In this document: positions 25,701 through 36,999 of the stretch, in pieces | How the letters are laid out: each line of letters opens with the position of its first letter | How positions within the stretch are numbered: position 1 is the stretch's first letter | Source of the DNA: Heliocidaris erythrogramma | Lineage: Eukaryota; Echinodermata; Echinoidea; Camarodonta; Echinometridae | Assembly: GCA_025617745.1 (NCBI GenBank) | Contig: CM046853.1 | Coordinates: 875,501-939,500, forward strand | DNA length: 64,000 nt | Direction: 5' to 3' | Position numbers and translations under genes: made by a program | Notes under the pieces: generated by a model | Seen by the model: only the letters and a program-made list of their open reading frames with translations | Databases searched by the model: none | What the model was told of the DNA's origin: nothing

Positions 25701-27689
25701 GATTCATTGAATAGTATCACAAAAATACAAAGGAAGGTTTTCGCTTGGAATCATGCACGTTACATTGGTACATTTTCTCAACATTCTCAAAATGTATCAA
25801 AATTTATCAACGTGACCAACTCATACTTTCATTACAGTTTTCTTCATCGTAACGATCAGCTTAATAGTTGTCACTATAACGATAATTTTGTACATAAATA
25901 ATAAAAGATTCATGAAAAAAATAATTGTATATTAAACTCAAGTATAATTATACTAGTCCCCGGTCGACCGTAATTCATTTCATTTAATGAAGTGCATTTG
26001 TCAAAATACAATGCAATCGTTCTTTATAGAAAATGATGTCGAACACTGTGATTACCTTTTGTTCAAAATGTCTCATCATGAACAGAACTCGATCGCAAAT
26101 ACTTTCGAAAAATCAACCTCTAGATAATTTCAATAGCTTTGCTCATCACCCATTGATGGGGTCATTACATACAATGACGTATTAAGTAATCCTAACATGA
26201 TTTCTATGGTAATAATAGGGTATTGATATTGTTTTTGAGGTGATTTCTCTCGAGTCTTTGAGATCGTGTAAGAGAGACCATGGGCTCGATCTTTTAAAAC
26301 ATATTAAAGAATAACTGTCCCCAAGATGATGATTCTCAACTAAATGCTTCGGCAATGGATTAAAATTAGTTTCATTCAACTGTTGTAACTTTATTAATGT
26401 CTCAGGATAAAGACTACTTGGCATGGATGTGGAGGAAATGAGTTGATGGATAAGAGAGGGAAGAAGAAACAAACACAGATTTACGCCTCAGGGTAATTCA
26501 AGCTTGCGATATGTTACTGATTGTGTATAAGATCATGTGATAAAGTCTAAGCAAATGCATGAAAGATTCATATCGCACTGAAATGTGGATTCATCACATA
26601 GGCCTACAGGATTATGGCTGCTTTAAAATCCATAAAACTTGCCCGACAAAATGAGAATATGCGCAAAAGATTTATCGGATGAATGTATCATACGCGGCTT
26701 CTATAATACAAGTATGGCTTAAATTTCATTTTTTTGTTGAAGAGAATTGGAATCCATATTCCAGGTATGTGTTATCTGCATAAGACGGGCCGGAAACGAG
26801 GGATATGCATGAAACGTCTCTTTATCGCTTGCTTGTGCATGATGCAAGGACTCATTTCATGTAAACTACATGCACGCAATCGGCGCTATTTGTCGTATCA
26901 TTATCCACGGCCAGCAAAAGAGCGACGCACATTGAGACGATAATTTTATATTCTATATAACTTCTATATTTGAGGAGAATTCGAGGGGATTAGGGATTAT
27001 GGCCGCTGTAGAAAAGCAGCCTTGGGCAATTTAATGTAAGCATTCAGGATTTATTCAATGCTTTCCATCATATAGTTTAAGTTGAATTGTGCATATTGAA
27101 TAAAAAAAATCTGAACATTAAGATCTAAAACACTTTGTGTTTTGCATGTTGATAAGAGATCCATGCATGAAGAACTAAATTGTCTTGTTTAATATTATGC
27201 AAGGACCATCAGCTCATATAACCCGGTTTTATTATTCCAAGAGAGAAGATTCATTGTGATATACTCACATCTTTCTTAAGTCACTAGACTTAATCTATGG
27301 TCTGACCTGACATGTTTATAAACAGACATCAATCGTATAGGACAGCAGACTACTGAGTACATACCTTGTGTATGCACTCAGTTCCAACATTATTAACTTT
27401 TCACACATTGTACATGATTGTGTATAGGAGTTCAGAGAGATGTTTATAGTGACTATGTGCGTAAATTTAAAATCCATTTTGATATAATTAATGTGTAAAG
27501 GGTTATTTAATTTTATTATGCTGTAGGGAAGGCTTCCCAATATTTTTATGTCATCAACATTCTATCTCTATCTCTCTCTCTCTCTCTTATATACACTGTA
27601 TATTTCCTGACTTATTCATTAAAAGGCCTTAACTTAGACAGTGCAGTGTAAAGTAAAGATATATCTTTTATGCTTTCCTTCACCACTCT
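22726..27689. other. Gene-free AT-rich DNA, nothing recognised
   Basis: No coding domain, RNA gene or terminal-repeat pair was recognised. Small features are an (AT)n run near 25411-25425 and a CT run near 27570-27586. Confidence 0.5.
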
Positions 27690-27730
27690 CTCTCTCACAC
27701 ACACACAAACACACGCACATGTACACACAC
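27690..27730 (+). repeat. (CA)n microsatellite, left block
   Basis: Imperfect CA repeats ending in CACACAC directly against the poly(T) edge of the minus-strand LINE fragment. Together with 28355-28395 and 28592-28625 it looks like one ancestral CA tract later split by insertions. Confidence 0.8.
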
Positions 27731-28354
27731 TTTTTTTGTTGTTGATCTTTTATTTTCTCTCTTTTTCAAAATAAAGAATTTACTATTATATACAAATAAC
27801 AAACAATATGAATTAACAATATTAACACAACTTTCATAGTATCAATAATACAAATGAAAAAGAAAGTTTCATATAATATAACAAAGCACCCCTCCCCACC
27901 ACCCCCACCCCATTCAGGTGTACCTGCTCACATTCCCATTTCTCACTTACTCAAATTAAAAAGTTGGAAAACTGATGCTGTCAGGGAAGCTTCGTGGATG
28001 GGTAGGCAAAGAAAAAAAATTACTCCTTATGCATGACTGACCAGCACAAAGGATATTCGGTAAGGTATTAACTGAAGTACTACAATAGAATTCTTTAAAT
28101 ATTTACTTGTTCCCATTTCAGTAAATGTAACCCTATTTTACCATTTGTTATTGCTAATTCCTTTTCTCGATCTTTATAATCTAAAATCATCTTTAAAAGT
28201 TTGTTCATTGAAGGAAGCACTCCTTCTGATCTAGAAAAATATATAATATATTTCATTATAAAAATAATAGAATTACACATTTTGATTCTATGAGAGTTTC
28301 CTTCGATCCCTACAAATATTAAATTCCAATTGCGAATGTCTACTAGTATTTCCC
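27731..28354 (-). mobile_element. 5'-truncated LINE fragment, L1/Tx1-like
   Basis: On the minus strand a frame ending at 28095 carries residues resembling the extreme C-terminus of L1/Tx1-type reverse transcriptases: FVGIEGNSHRIKMCNSIIFI followed by MKYIIYFSRSEG and a basic, KWE-containing end. It is followed by a 3' UTR of about 360 bp with a G-rich stretch and an A-rich end (poly(T) on the plus strand at 27731). CA repeats flank both sides, so target duplications cannot be told apart. Catalytic domains are absent. Clade is inferred from the N-x-I-I...K-Y-x-I-Y pattern alone. Confidence 0.55.
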
Positions 28355-28395
28355 TCACACCACCCACCACACACACACACACACACACTCACACA
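28355..28395 (+). repeat. (CA)n microsatellite, middle block
   Basis: CA repeats lying between the LINE fragment and the small inverted-repeat element. Confidence 0.85.
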
Positions 28396-28591
28396 CGTTT
28401 ACATGGCTTTACTTCCGAGGACAACTATTGTTCCTCTATTGTTACTCGTCCTCGGACAGTCGACGGAATAAGGCATAAATTCATTGTTCGACGTTCGAGG
28501 ACTATTGTCCGGCTTCCGAGGACCATTGTTGTCATGATTTTTTTTTTGTTCTCTGTCCGAAAATGTCCTCGGACATAATGCTAAACAAACG
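28396..28591. mobile_element. 196-bp inverted-repeat element inside a CA tract
   Basis: The ends form ungapped 27-nt inverted repeats (28396-28422 and 28565-28591) matching at about 20 of 27 positions. Both begin CGTTT and finish TCCGAGGAC. Three more copies of CGAGGAC or its complement lie inside (about 28450, 28496 and 28518), two of them followed by NATTGT. CA repeats flank both sides. No coding capacity. Superfamily is unknown and no target duplication can be read in CA repeat. Confidence 0.5.
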
Positions 28592-28662
28592 CACACACAC
28601 ACCCTCACACACAACCACACATACACAGTCATGCACGCGCACTCTATCTCTCTCTCTCTCTT
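28592..28662 (+). repeat. (CA)n then (CT)n microsatellite, right block
   Basis: Imperfect CA repeats (28592-28625) grading into a CT run near 28645-28662. The opposite-strand Val/Cys-rich open frame is composition only. Confidence 0.8.
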
Positions 28663-29117
28663 TCCCCCTCTATCATTCTTTGAAATGAATTTGTCATACT
28701 CGCTTGATAATATTACCCACTCGCAAACAATTTGATGCAATCCCCCTCAAATTTCATAACCCATTTAAAAACCGGGTTATCCAAATTGACAATTCGAAAT
28801 AAATGCAGTTCTCCAAGAAAAATAGGTGCACATACATACAGAACCAATGGGTTCTAGAACGGCAATGACCTTAAAATCAATTTGCAGATTTTAAAAACTG
28901 AAATAAGATATAATATCAATATTCGCTTCTTTTATTGTCGGCTTGCATGACTTAAAGTAAATGCACTCGGGTATATGCATGTTTCTAGAACACGTTTTAT
29001 TTTTGCCAAACCAGTAAGTAGACAAAGTGATGAGCCATGCATGGGCGCTTCTATATCAGGTCCATTTCGTTTCCAAATGTTTCCAAATCCAAAATGTTTC
29101 TGATAGGAGCTGTGATT

Positions 29118-30790
29118 TTAAAGGCTTCAGCCATGAAGGTGTTTAAACTACGACATGTATTTAGCACATGGTATCTGATAACTTAAACTACGACATGTAT
29201 TTAGCACTGGTACACTCTTAAAAATGCGGGGTCGCATATTGCGTGGTCGAATTTATTCGACCACGTTTCGGGGTTGTTTTCGATCAATAATGCTCCCGCT
29301 GCATTAAAATGACCAGTTTTTGCGTGGTCAAAATGACCACGCAAAAACTGGTCATTTTATGACCACGCAAAAACTGGTCATTCTAATGCACTCTAAAAAA
29401 GGACTGGTCAAAAAATGTACTAATGCGATTGGTCAACACCATATGGGTTATTTCCCAAAATATGTTGGTCACAATGTTCCAATTTCACTGGTTAATCACT
29501 AACCATTTGAAATATTGCTTATTCATCAGCAAAGTATTGGTCCGACTTCTACTTGGTTAAACGTTGGGCCATTGTCATGAATATTCATGATGTATCCTGA
29601 ATACCCATGAGCAACCGTAAACAACCAGAATTTATATATATAAATGACACTTGATTTTTAAGTTTTTATGCAATGATTGCACTTTGAAATGTGATGAAAA
29701 ATGTATGTATACTAATTATTATGTTGTACATATTCAAACATGTAATTAGGTTTAAGATCTAAAAATCTACATTAGAAAATTAAATTAAAATCTTTAACCA
29801 CTTTTAGCAAGCACTGCAATACAGTCCCTATATAATAAAGTAAAGGTTTTCAGGATATATAGGTATAGGATAGGTATAGGATGTAGGACTATAATAGGAG
29901 TAGGGTTAAAGTAGGATGATAGGTGTATGATATGCTATACGATAGGTGAGGATAGGTTATAGGTCATAGTGAGCAAAATATACAAAATATGTTATGTTAT
30001 GATATTACTTGACATTAGCTTCTTTTTTTTAATCTTTGAAACGTGGATGGTGCACGCGCATCTGGCAGAAGTATCAACCCCGTCCGACGGGAAATGACCA
30101 CGTTGCGTGGTCGGAAGAAATGACCCCGTACGTTTTGACGGGGTTATAAGGTAATGATCATTAGTATGCATGCGGGGTCAAATTATGCGGGGTCAAGTTA
30201 TGCAGAAATGACCACGCAATCGTGGTTAAATTTTGACCACATTCGGGGTCGAAATGTAACCACGCTATGTGGTTACTTTGGGTGACCCCGCACGGGGTTT
30301 GTGCATAGTTGATCCCGCATGCGGGGTCATTTGTAACCCCGTTTGGGGTTATTTTTGACCACGCATTTTTAAGAGTGTATCTGATAACTGAAACTACGAC
30401 ATGTATACTGGCATCTGATAACTTAAACTACGACATGTATTTAGTACTGGTATCTGATAACTTAAACTACGACATGTATTTAGTACTGGCATCTGATAAC
30501 TTAAACTACGACATGTATTTAGTTCTGGTATCTGATAACTTAAACTACGACGTGTATTTAGCACTGGTATCTGATAACTTAAACTACGACATGTATTTAG
30601 TACTAGTATCTGATAACTTAAACCACGACATGTATTTTAAAGGCTTCAGCCATGAAGGTGTTTAAACTGCGACATGTATTTAGTACTGGTATCTGATAAT
30701 TTAAACTACGACATGTATTTAATACTTTTATCTGGTAACTTAAACTATGAAATGTATTTTGTACTGATATCTGATAACTTCACATCTAAC
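29118..30790 (+). repeat. 39-bp minisatellite, split by a transposon
   Basis: The unit is a 39-mer containing TATCTGATAACTTAAACTAC and GACATGTATTTAGTACTGG. About two units lie left of the transposon (29140-29212) and about ten right of it (30378-30790). A variant unit carrying AAAGGCTTCAGCCATGAAGG in place of the TCTGATAAC part occurs at about 29118 and 30638, so the array has some higher-order structure. Because 39 is a multiple of 3, a 13-residue peptide repeat (SDNLNYDMYLVLV type) stays open at 30309-30665; this is expected of the repeat and is not evidence of a gene. Confidence 0.9.
29213..30377. mobile_element. 1,165-bp non-autonomous DNA transposon, TA target
   Basis: Terminal inverted repeats read CACTCTTAAAAATGCGGGGTC (left) and GACCACGCATTTTTAAGAGTG (right). 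TA at 29211-29212 and at 30378-30379 flanks the ends; removing the element and one TA restores the CTGGTATCTGATAAC of the minisatellite unit, so this is a clean insertion. Both subterminal regions are crowded with GACCACG/CGTGGTC and GGGGTC/GACCCC motifs in both orientations, as expected of transposase-binding repeats. A hairpin-forming stretch at about 29308-29385 has alternating copies of TGACCAGTTTTTGCGTGGTC. An inner CACTCTAAAAAAGG (about 29391) suggests a related element end captured inside. A loose ATAGGT-type repeat lies at about 29857-29970. No transposase. Superfamily: TA target and the CACT end suggest a Tc1/mariner-like relative, not proven. Confidence 0.85.
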
Positions 30791-32569
30791 GTAGACTGTA
30801 TGTTCTTTATTTAAGTTCATTTATGTTTATTACATTGTGATCACTTAATTCATTGTTGAAAAGAAATGCAAATGTTCCGAGAAGCCTAAGGCTTGTTACC
30901 ATTCTAACTCTTTATATCCTCTCTCTCTTGCTCCCTCTCTCTTACCCCCCCCCACCCCTCTTTACCCTTCCCTACGCTCTCTCTGTTTTATATAATTAAT
31001 ATTTTTGTTGTTGTCACGTCTATGACGTGATATTTCGTAGCATGTAAGAATCATAATTTAAAAATTACCGTGTCTATGACGGTATCCACTATTCACTTAT
31101 TTGGGGTATTTTCCATCCATATTCAGAAGAGAGAAAGAGAGAGAGGGGGAAAGGGAGCTAGAAGAATGAATGAAAGAGAAAGGGAAATGAGAAGATGATA
31201 GTAGGAGAATTTAAAAGCAACAGGTTTAGGGCTTTATTGCTGTCTGCTTTACCTGGATATGTCTGTAGGCAGAGGAATCATTCATTGACAATCATCACAA
31301 ATAAAATATATTTAAAAAACGTGTAAGAGGCGTAAAAGAGAGTGAAGTTATACGATGCACCAGAATATATAAGAATGATGTATTTTTTACCTTTATCATT
31401 TGCCTTTGCTTCATTTATCTTCCAATTGTGGTAAAACTCATCAATCATTCTTTAAGATTTAACCTACTTTCAGAGTGAGTGAAAGGTTTCAGTATTATAT
31501 CTAGGTAGACAGATGGCTAAATCCGATTAGCCTGACGCAGATATGTTTTGTCGAGCTCGAAATCTAATACAACTTAAATTTGTTAACCTCTGTCTGCTGA
31601 GGGCTCCAATTTTTGTTGCAATTGCAGAGATATTCGTCCAACCCTCACCCTCATCAATTCCCGAGATAGTTCGATCCTCCATCAAGTCTCATTCGAAACC
31701 TTAAAAGAAGATTATATCCCTCCGCGAGACTCTTATCAAATTTACAGTTTGATACTGTCGCCTAGTGTTCTTCATGAACTTCGCTTAAGATATTTTTACG
31801 ACCTTTCGATTTTTTCAGTCCAAATCAACCAGATTGAAAAGACACATAACCCAGTCTGCTATCAGTCGCAAGTGTTGGTCGACGCATGCACCGATATAAC
31901 TTGTATGAAGATTTTAAAATGTTCAGATGGTTTAGTTCTGATGAAATGATAAAATAGATGCATGTCTATGTTTTTCGAATAGAATACATATGTTGGGAAG
32001 ATTTGCAGAGAACAAATATTCATACATTGAAATCATGGAAAATGTAAATGATACTTACAGAACTTGGACTTGCATACATTATTGATCCGAAGGTCAGAAA
32101 CTGAAAAATATATTTGTATCTATTAGTATTGTAAGCAAAAGATGATGTTCGGGATATTTAAAGATATGGTATAGCTTGCAGATACTTGCTTTTCCTCATT
32201 GATTTGCTTCTTCATGTGAGTCGAGCTCGTAGAACTTGAAAATGATGTCTCGAGATATGTCTCGAAATATATCTCGAAATATACCTTTATCTGAAGCGAG
32301 GGGATATAAAATAATAGTGATGTGATTCTTATATTGCACTCTATATAAGCCGAACGCTCTCAATGTGTTCTGCAGATTGCCTTGGTCGACAATAAAAGGA
32401 CTATGAATAAGATTGAACTGACGGTGTGTTATACCCGAAGTGTATTTTGGAGATATCTTAACCTATAATATCGTGTGTTGAAAGCTAGAAGGTCTTAAAG
32501 CCTTTGTCAATGTATATAAATTGAAGCCTTCCTGACTCTCAGCGAGCGATATTCATACAGGTATGTTAA
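30791..32569. other. Gene-free AT-rich DNA with CT and GA tracts
   Basis: CT-rich run at about 30919-30960 and GA-rich run at about 31126-31160. No coding domain or terminal repeats recognised. Confidence 0.5.
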
Positions 32570-32981
32570 GCCCACCGCACACTATACCATCTGACTACGA
32601 TCCGATTTTGGAAAAATTTGCAATGGAATTTGAAATTGAACTTTCCATCATGTTAAATCTACATGATGGAGGTTCTGAATAGTCATTTGAATAATAAAAT
32701 CCAAAGAAGCGGGCGGTCGCTAGCTTCCTTGTAGAAGAAAAGGGCAAATCTGCCCCGAATCGTAGAGACGTGAGATTGTCTACGTTGTGAAGCCGACTGG
32801 ACATTAATTTTATTCCAAATAGAAGGCTTACAATGCACTGAAATTTCGATTGTGTATTCACATTATTATTCAGAACCTCAATCAGGAAGATTATGTTGTC
32901 GTTTTTTTATTTCAATATTTAATGTAATTGCAATGTTTTCAAAATTCGGATCGCAGTCGGATGGTGTAATGTTTGGTGGGC
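32570..32981. mobile_element. 412-bp MITE with long imperfect TIRs
   Basis: The left end GCCCACCGCACACTATACCA and the reversed right end GCCCACCAAACATTACACCA match. The similarity continues inward through TCTGACTACGATCCGATTTT / TCCGACTGCGATCCGAATTT and again at GAGGTTCTGAATA, giving arms of roughly 130 bp with indels. Left flank is TTAA; right flank is TTTA, so a TTAA target is possible but not demonstrated. The two opposed open frames here are by-products of the inverted arms. No transposase. Confidence 0.7.
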
Positions 32982-33379
32982 TTTATTATAATGTCCTGCA
33001 TATCGTAACGATTCGATATAACCCCTCATGTGTATCATTCCCACCATCAGACAAGACTCTTGATAAGACAAGAGGAGGAGAAAAGATCGGTCGAAAGAGG
33101 GACATGACCTTACTTTCATTGATTGGTGGCGTCTAGGAGTCCATCTTATATTTCATCAAATGGCACGACATAAGAGAGACAGAGAGAGGGGGATAGCCGA
33201 CAGCTAGAGCATCAACATGATATAGGAGATACTTTTTGGTGGAGTGTTGTTGTCATGGAAGAAGGAGGTTCATGTTTTAAAGTGCATCCCTGAGGCTAAC
33301 CTGGTCATTATGTTCGGTAGAGTAATAATGACCCTGGACAATAATGTCAAAGGTTATTTCTCACCAGAAGATATGCTTT

Positions 33380-33650
33380 TATCATATTATTTATGTTTAC
33401 GTGGGGACATCGCTGTCAAATTTTATCGAAGGTGTCAAAATAGAAATGGAAAAAGAAATGGAAAAGAACGTAACCGAGACCGAGAAATCACCAACAACGA
33501 GGGAGCAAAATATTCTATTAAAAAATATCATCAGAATCACAAATTCGCCGACAATGGTAAATGGGGCCTCGGTAGTAAAATTTTGCAAATAGGGTTTTGG
33601 AACAAGTAATCTAAAATAAAAGAAATAAATAATCAAATTGCAATTTACCG
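33380..33650. other. Stretch open on both strands, unidentified
   Basis: Plus-strand frames (33244-33609, 33344-33592) and a minus-strand frame (33397-33654) are all open over the same 200 bp. Sequence is A-rich with repeated GAAATGGAAAA. I do not recognise any product. It may be an old repeat with biased composition; no terminal repeats were found. Confidence 0.2.
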
Positions 33651-33729
33651 ACAAGCGTAATGAAAATACATTTCACATATAATATGTTATAATTTTGTCA
33701 TACACTCTAAATATCGTATCTATGTCTTT

Positions 33730-34520
33730 ATGCCTCCGCCCATCGAAGGTGGGTGCCGGAGGTATTATGTTTTCGGGTTGTCCGTCCGTCCGTCCGTCCC
33801 ACTTCTCGTTACCGCGATATCTGAAGAATCATTTGAGGTAGCAACCTCAAACTTGGTACTAGTATTTATCCCCATACGAAGATGAACTGATTAGATTTTG
33901 GGGTAAGTAGGTCAAAGGTCAGAGGTCACAGAGGTCAATTTACATGAAATTACATGGAATTCTTGGTTTTTAGCACCGTTACCGCGATTTTTGAAGAACT
34001 GTTTGAGGTAAGAACTTCAAACTTGGTACCAGTATGTATCCCCATAGAAAGAGGAACTGATTAAATTTTGGGGTAGGTAGGTAAAAGTTCAGAGGTCACA
34101 GAGGTCAGTTTACATGAAATTACATGGAATTACTGGTTTTTAGCACCGTTACTGCGATATCTCAAGAACTATCTGAGGTGAGAACTTCAAACTTGGTACC
34201 AGTATGTATCCCCATAGAAAGAGGAACTGATTAGAATTTGGGGGTAAGTAGGTCAAAGGTCACAGGTTGCAGGTCTCAGCGGCCAATTTACATGATATTA
34301 ATACAGTTTTTGGCTACATTTCCACGATATATCAAGACCACCTCATTATATTGCTTTATAGTCAGAGGTCAATTAGTAATATAGGATTTTAGTCTTTTAA
34401 ATCACAATTTCGCAATAACCATTTGATGAATGCGCATCAACTATATTATACTTGTAGGTGATCAGGAATTATCTGAATACAAGCGGAGGCATATTGAAGG
34501 CGCAGTCGTATCTTGTTTTA
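33730..34520 (+). repeat. GCCTCCGCC-bounded repeat element with 170-bp tandem units
   Basis: Starts TATGCCTCCGCCCATCGAAG, with a short hairpin to GGTGGGTGCCGGAGG, then (CCGT)n. It then carries tandem units starting near GTTACCGCG at 33808, 33978 and 34148 (170-bp period) and a degraded fourth near 34315. It ends near AAGCGGAGGCATATTGAAGG (about 34482). The element resembles one widespread in marine invertebrates (memory). No protein is encoded. A reverse-strand relative occupies 43320-45680. Each unit carries AGGTCA-type half-sites; see the separate entry. Confidence 0.8.
33909..33937 (+). promoter_or_regulatory. Candidate nuclear-receptor direct repeats (AGGTCA x4)
   Basis: Four AGGTCA half-sites lie at 33909-33914, 33916-33921, 33923-33928 and 33932-33937. 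The spacings are 1, 1 and 3 bp, that is DR1, DR1, DR3. DR1 is the known preference of HNF4, RXR and COUP-TF type receptors. Degraded versions recur in the next two units (about 34079-34110 and 34249-34285). Binding is inferred from motif only; the repeat may carry it by descent without function. Confidence 0.4.
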
Positions 34521-34660
34521 ATATAATTTATGTATGATAATACACATTTCATATGTTTGAACAAAATATTGATGTAAATCAATGATGTTTAATGACATTC
34601 AATTCATGTACTTCGTTGAATCAAGTATTTATGGAATTGTCGACAGGACATTAAATTAGG

Positions 34661-34820
34661 CATTGGCGGATCCAGGGGGCACTTCCGGTCCGTTCCCCCC
34701 CCCCCCCCCTCCCCACCCCCTTTGGAAGAAAAGTATGCTTTTTGACCATAGACGATCCGCCATTTTCTCGATTGTGCCCCCCCCCCCCCCCCTTTATACT
34801 CAATCCTGGATCCGCCCCTG
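34661..34820. mobile_element. Complete hAT-like MITE, 160 bp
   Basis: The left end CATTGGCGGATCCAGGGGG and the reversed right end CAGGGGCGGATCCAGGATTG are inverted repeats. Flanks are AAATTAGG (34653-34660) and AGATTAGG (34821-34828), an 8-bp target duplication with one mismatch, as expected for hAT elements. The interior has two long C runs and GACCATAGACGATCCGCC, which recurs reversed in the remnant at 41915-42036. Confidence 0.85.
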
Positions 34821-34828
34821 AGATTAGG

Positions 34829-36904
34829 GATGTATATCCTCTTTTTACTCTGCTGATCTTAAATATATTTTATATGACCTCTTTTCAAAGATTGACTCTT
34901 ATGCTTCCAATAGATTAAATCGATGAATTGCAGGCTAAAATGAAAATACTTTACAATTTACATATTAGAAGCCAGGTGATCTAATTTTATTTTGATAAAC
35001 ACTTCTTGGAACCTGCAATCTCTTATCCAATAAAGGTCAAGTTTTCAATTCCAGCTGTACCGAGGATATTTCTGCACTAAACTACAATTCAGAGAACCTT
35101 ACCTAACACGCTGACCTTATTCCTGGCCAACATATGCTAGTTAGATTTGATGGTAAAACGCCGCAAGCTGCTTTCATTGTCCTTTCAAACTTAATTAAAT
35201 CTCACAGCAGATAACTTAATTTGAAGAAGTGTTGAGCACTAATCTATTCAACACCTATAAGTGTAGCAATTTTCTTGACCTTGTTGTGTAAATGTTGTGG
35301 TCAAGTACACACAGGCAAGGAAACTCAAAGAGCATCCCGTTTATCTTACACGATTCAGAAATGTACAAAAGTAGGAAACTAAAACTAGGATGCGATTCCT
35401 TTAATATCGTCGTTTCTGGTAACTTTTAGTGTTTATATTTCGTATTATAAAGCAAAAATTAAAATAACATTATTTTTCGACAATTTTGAAAGAAATATTC
35501 AGTATGACTTGTAATCCTGAAAGTAGCGGACTTGGTTGATTTGTAATGAGAATTCTATTTGTCCTGGGTTACGAATAATCGAAAGATAATACATAATACT
35601 ATAACACTTTCATATATTCCTGCTTCCAATAACCTTTCGGACTGATATTTTATTATAATACACATGATAGCACCTGATGTCTATTCCATTAGAAATAGAT
35701 TCTTGTGCATTAGGAAATATAAATAGACAGGAAGGAAATATCAACACAAAAGAATATTCAAGACAGGAACACAGAGCTCGAAAGAGCGGACAGTAAGCTG
35801 ACCCACCAAAACACCTGTTTTTAGTCCGCTTTTGACCCAAACCATTCTCTATTGCATCAAGCAGGATTTATTTATATTCATGAATCAATAAGTCTTCCTA
35901 TACCCTTCTCTGCTCAGAAATACCCAATAGCTCCATATACACCCATCAGATGTCTAAAATTTTCGTAGTTCCTTATCTAATTGAAATAATGTATTATGAA
36001 GGTACGATATCACTGGCGACAACTTACGTCGATGTAAAAGCAAATACTCGGCGCAAATTGTCTCCATATCAAGAGCCCTTATCCTCACTCTAGTTGTGCA
36101 CTGATGACTGGTGCAAATAATTATATGCCTTGCCTTGTCAAATCAACTAGTCCATAATTGAAGTAGAATAATAATTTTTCTCCCGTTTTAATAATTGGTC
36201 TCGAGCATTTAACCAAGATGGGCAGTATTTGTCAGCCATCTTAACGTTATGAGGAAAGAAAAATAAAGACTGAATTGATGACGTCGTGGTTGTTTGTAAA
36301 GTGGATTAATGTGTCAAATCGATGTTATCCCAAGAGGGTTTTTAACTTTATCCCGGATTTAAAAAAAAACTTCTATGAGCAATCAACGGGGAATTATTCC
36401 AGTTATCATTCAGACGAGATATTAATGATAAATTAGGGATTAGTGAATTTGACAAGATTGATCTCTGATTTGTTACATTTCTTGTCGAACGAATTTGTCC
36501 CAGTTGAAGATATAACAGTGCATTGTGGAAGCAATTAGAGTTGAATTTTAAGAAGGAGGGCATTGTCAGTATAAGTTTAAGCTAAAGCTGAAGCCTAACG
36601 ACTTCGTCATCTGTTTTGAATTATATTCGATTTCTCCACGGATCCTATCCTATGATTACTATTCCGCTGTTGAGGTGGACAGGATAATATCAAGTGTGGC
36701 GCCGAGAACAAATCTCTCTTCTCTGAATTGATTGATTTTTTGGTCATTTTTCATCAGAATCATCATCAGATACCGTTGTTTTGCTCGATCATATCGACGA
36801 AAAATCCAGATGAGATGAGAAACATGTTGACTCGATTCTGACCTGACGAAGTCCCGATTTCTACAACATAACCAAAGTAACAGGTAGGTTAGATGCTTAA
36901 TATT
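34829..36904. other. Gene-free AT-rich DNA, nothing recognised
   Basis: No coding domain, RNA gene or paired termini. Open frames are short with random composition. Confidence 0.5.
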
Positions 36905-36999
36905 CTATTCAGTAAGCCGCAAGCTTAGGGAGCATTCCTACCATTTTGCACAGTTCACATGCATGCATGTAGGGCAATGGCAAATACAGTCACATTGAC

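Noticed and set aside
30309-30665. 118-codon frame with a 13-residue repeat
   Set aside because: It is the minisatellite read in frame; 39 bp is a multiple of 3, so openness follows from the repeat. The frame also starts inside the transposon.
29118-30790. CRISPR-like regular repeats
   Set aside because: Units abut without unique spacers and the DNA is eukaryotic; this is a minisatellite.
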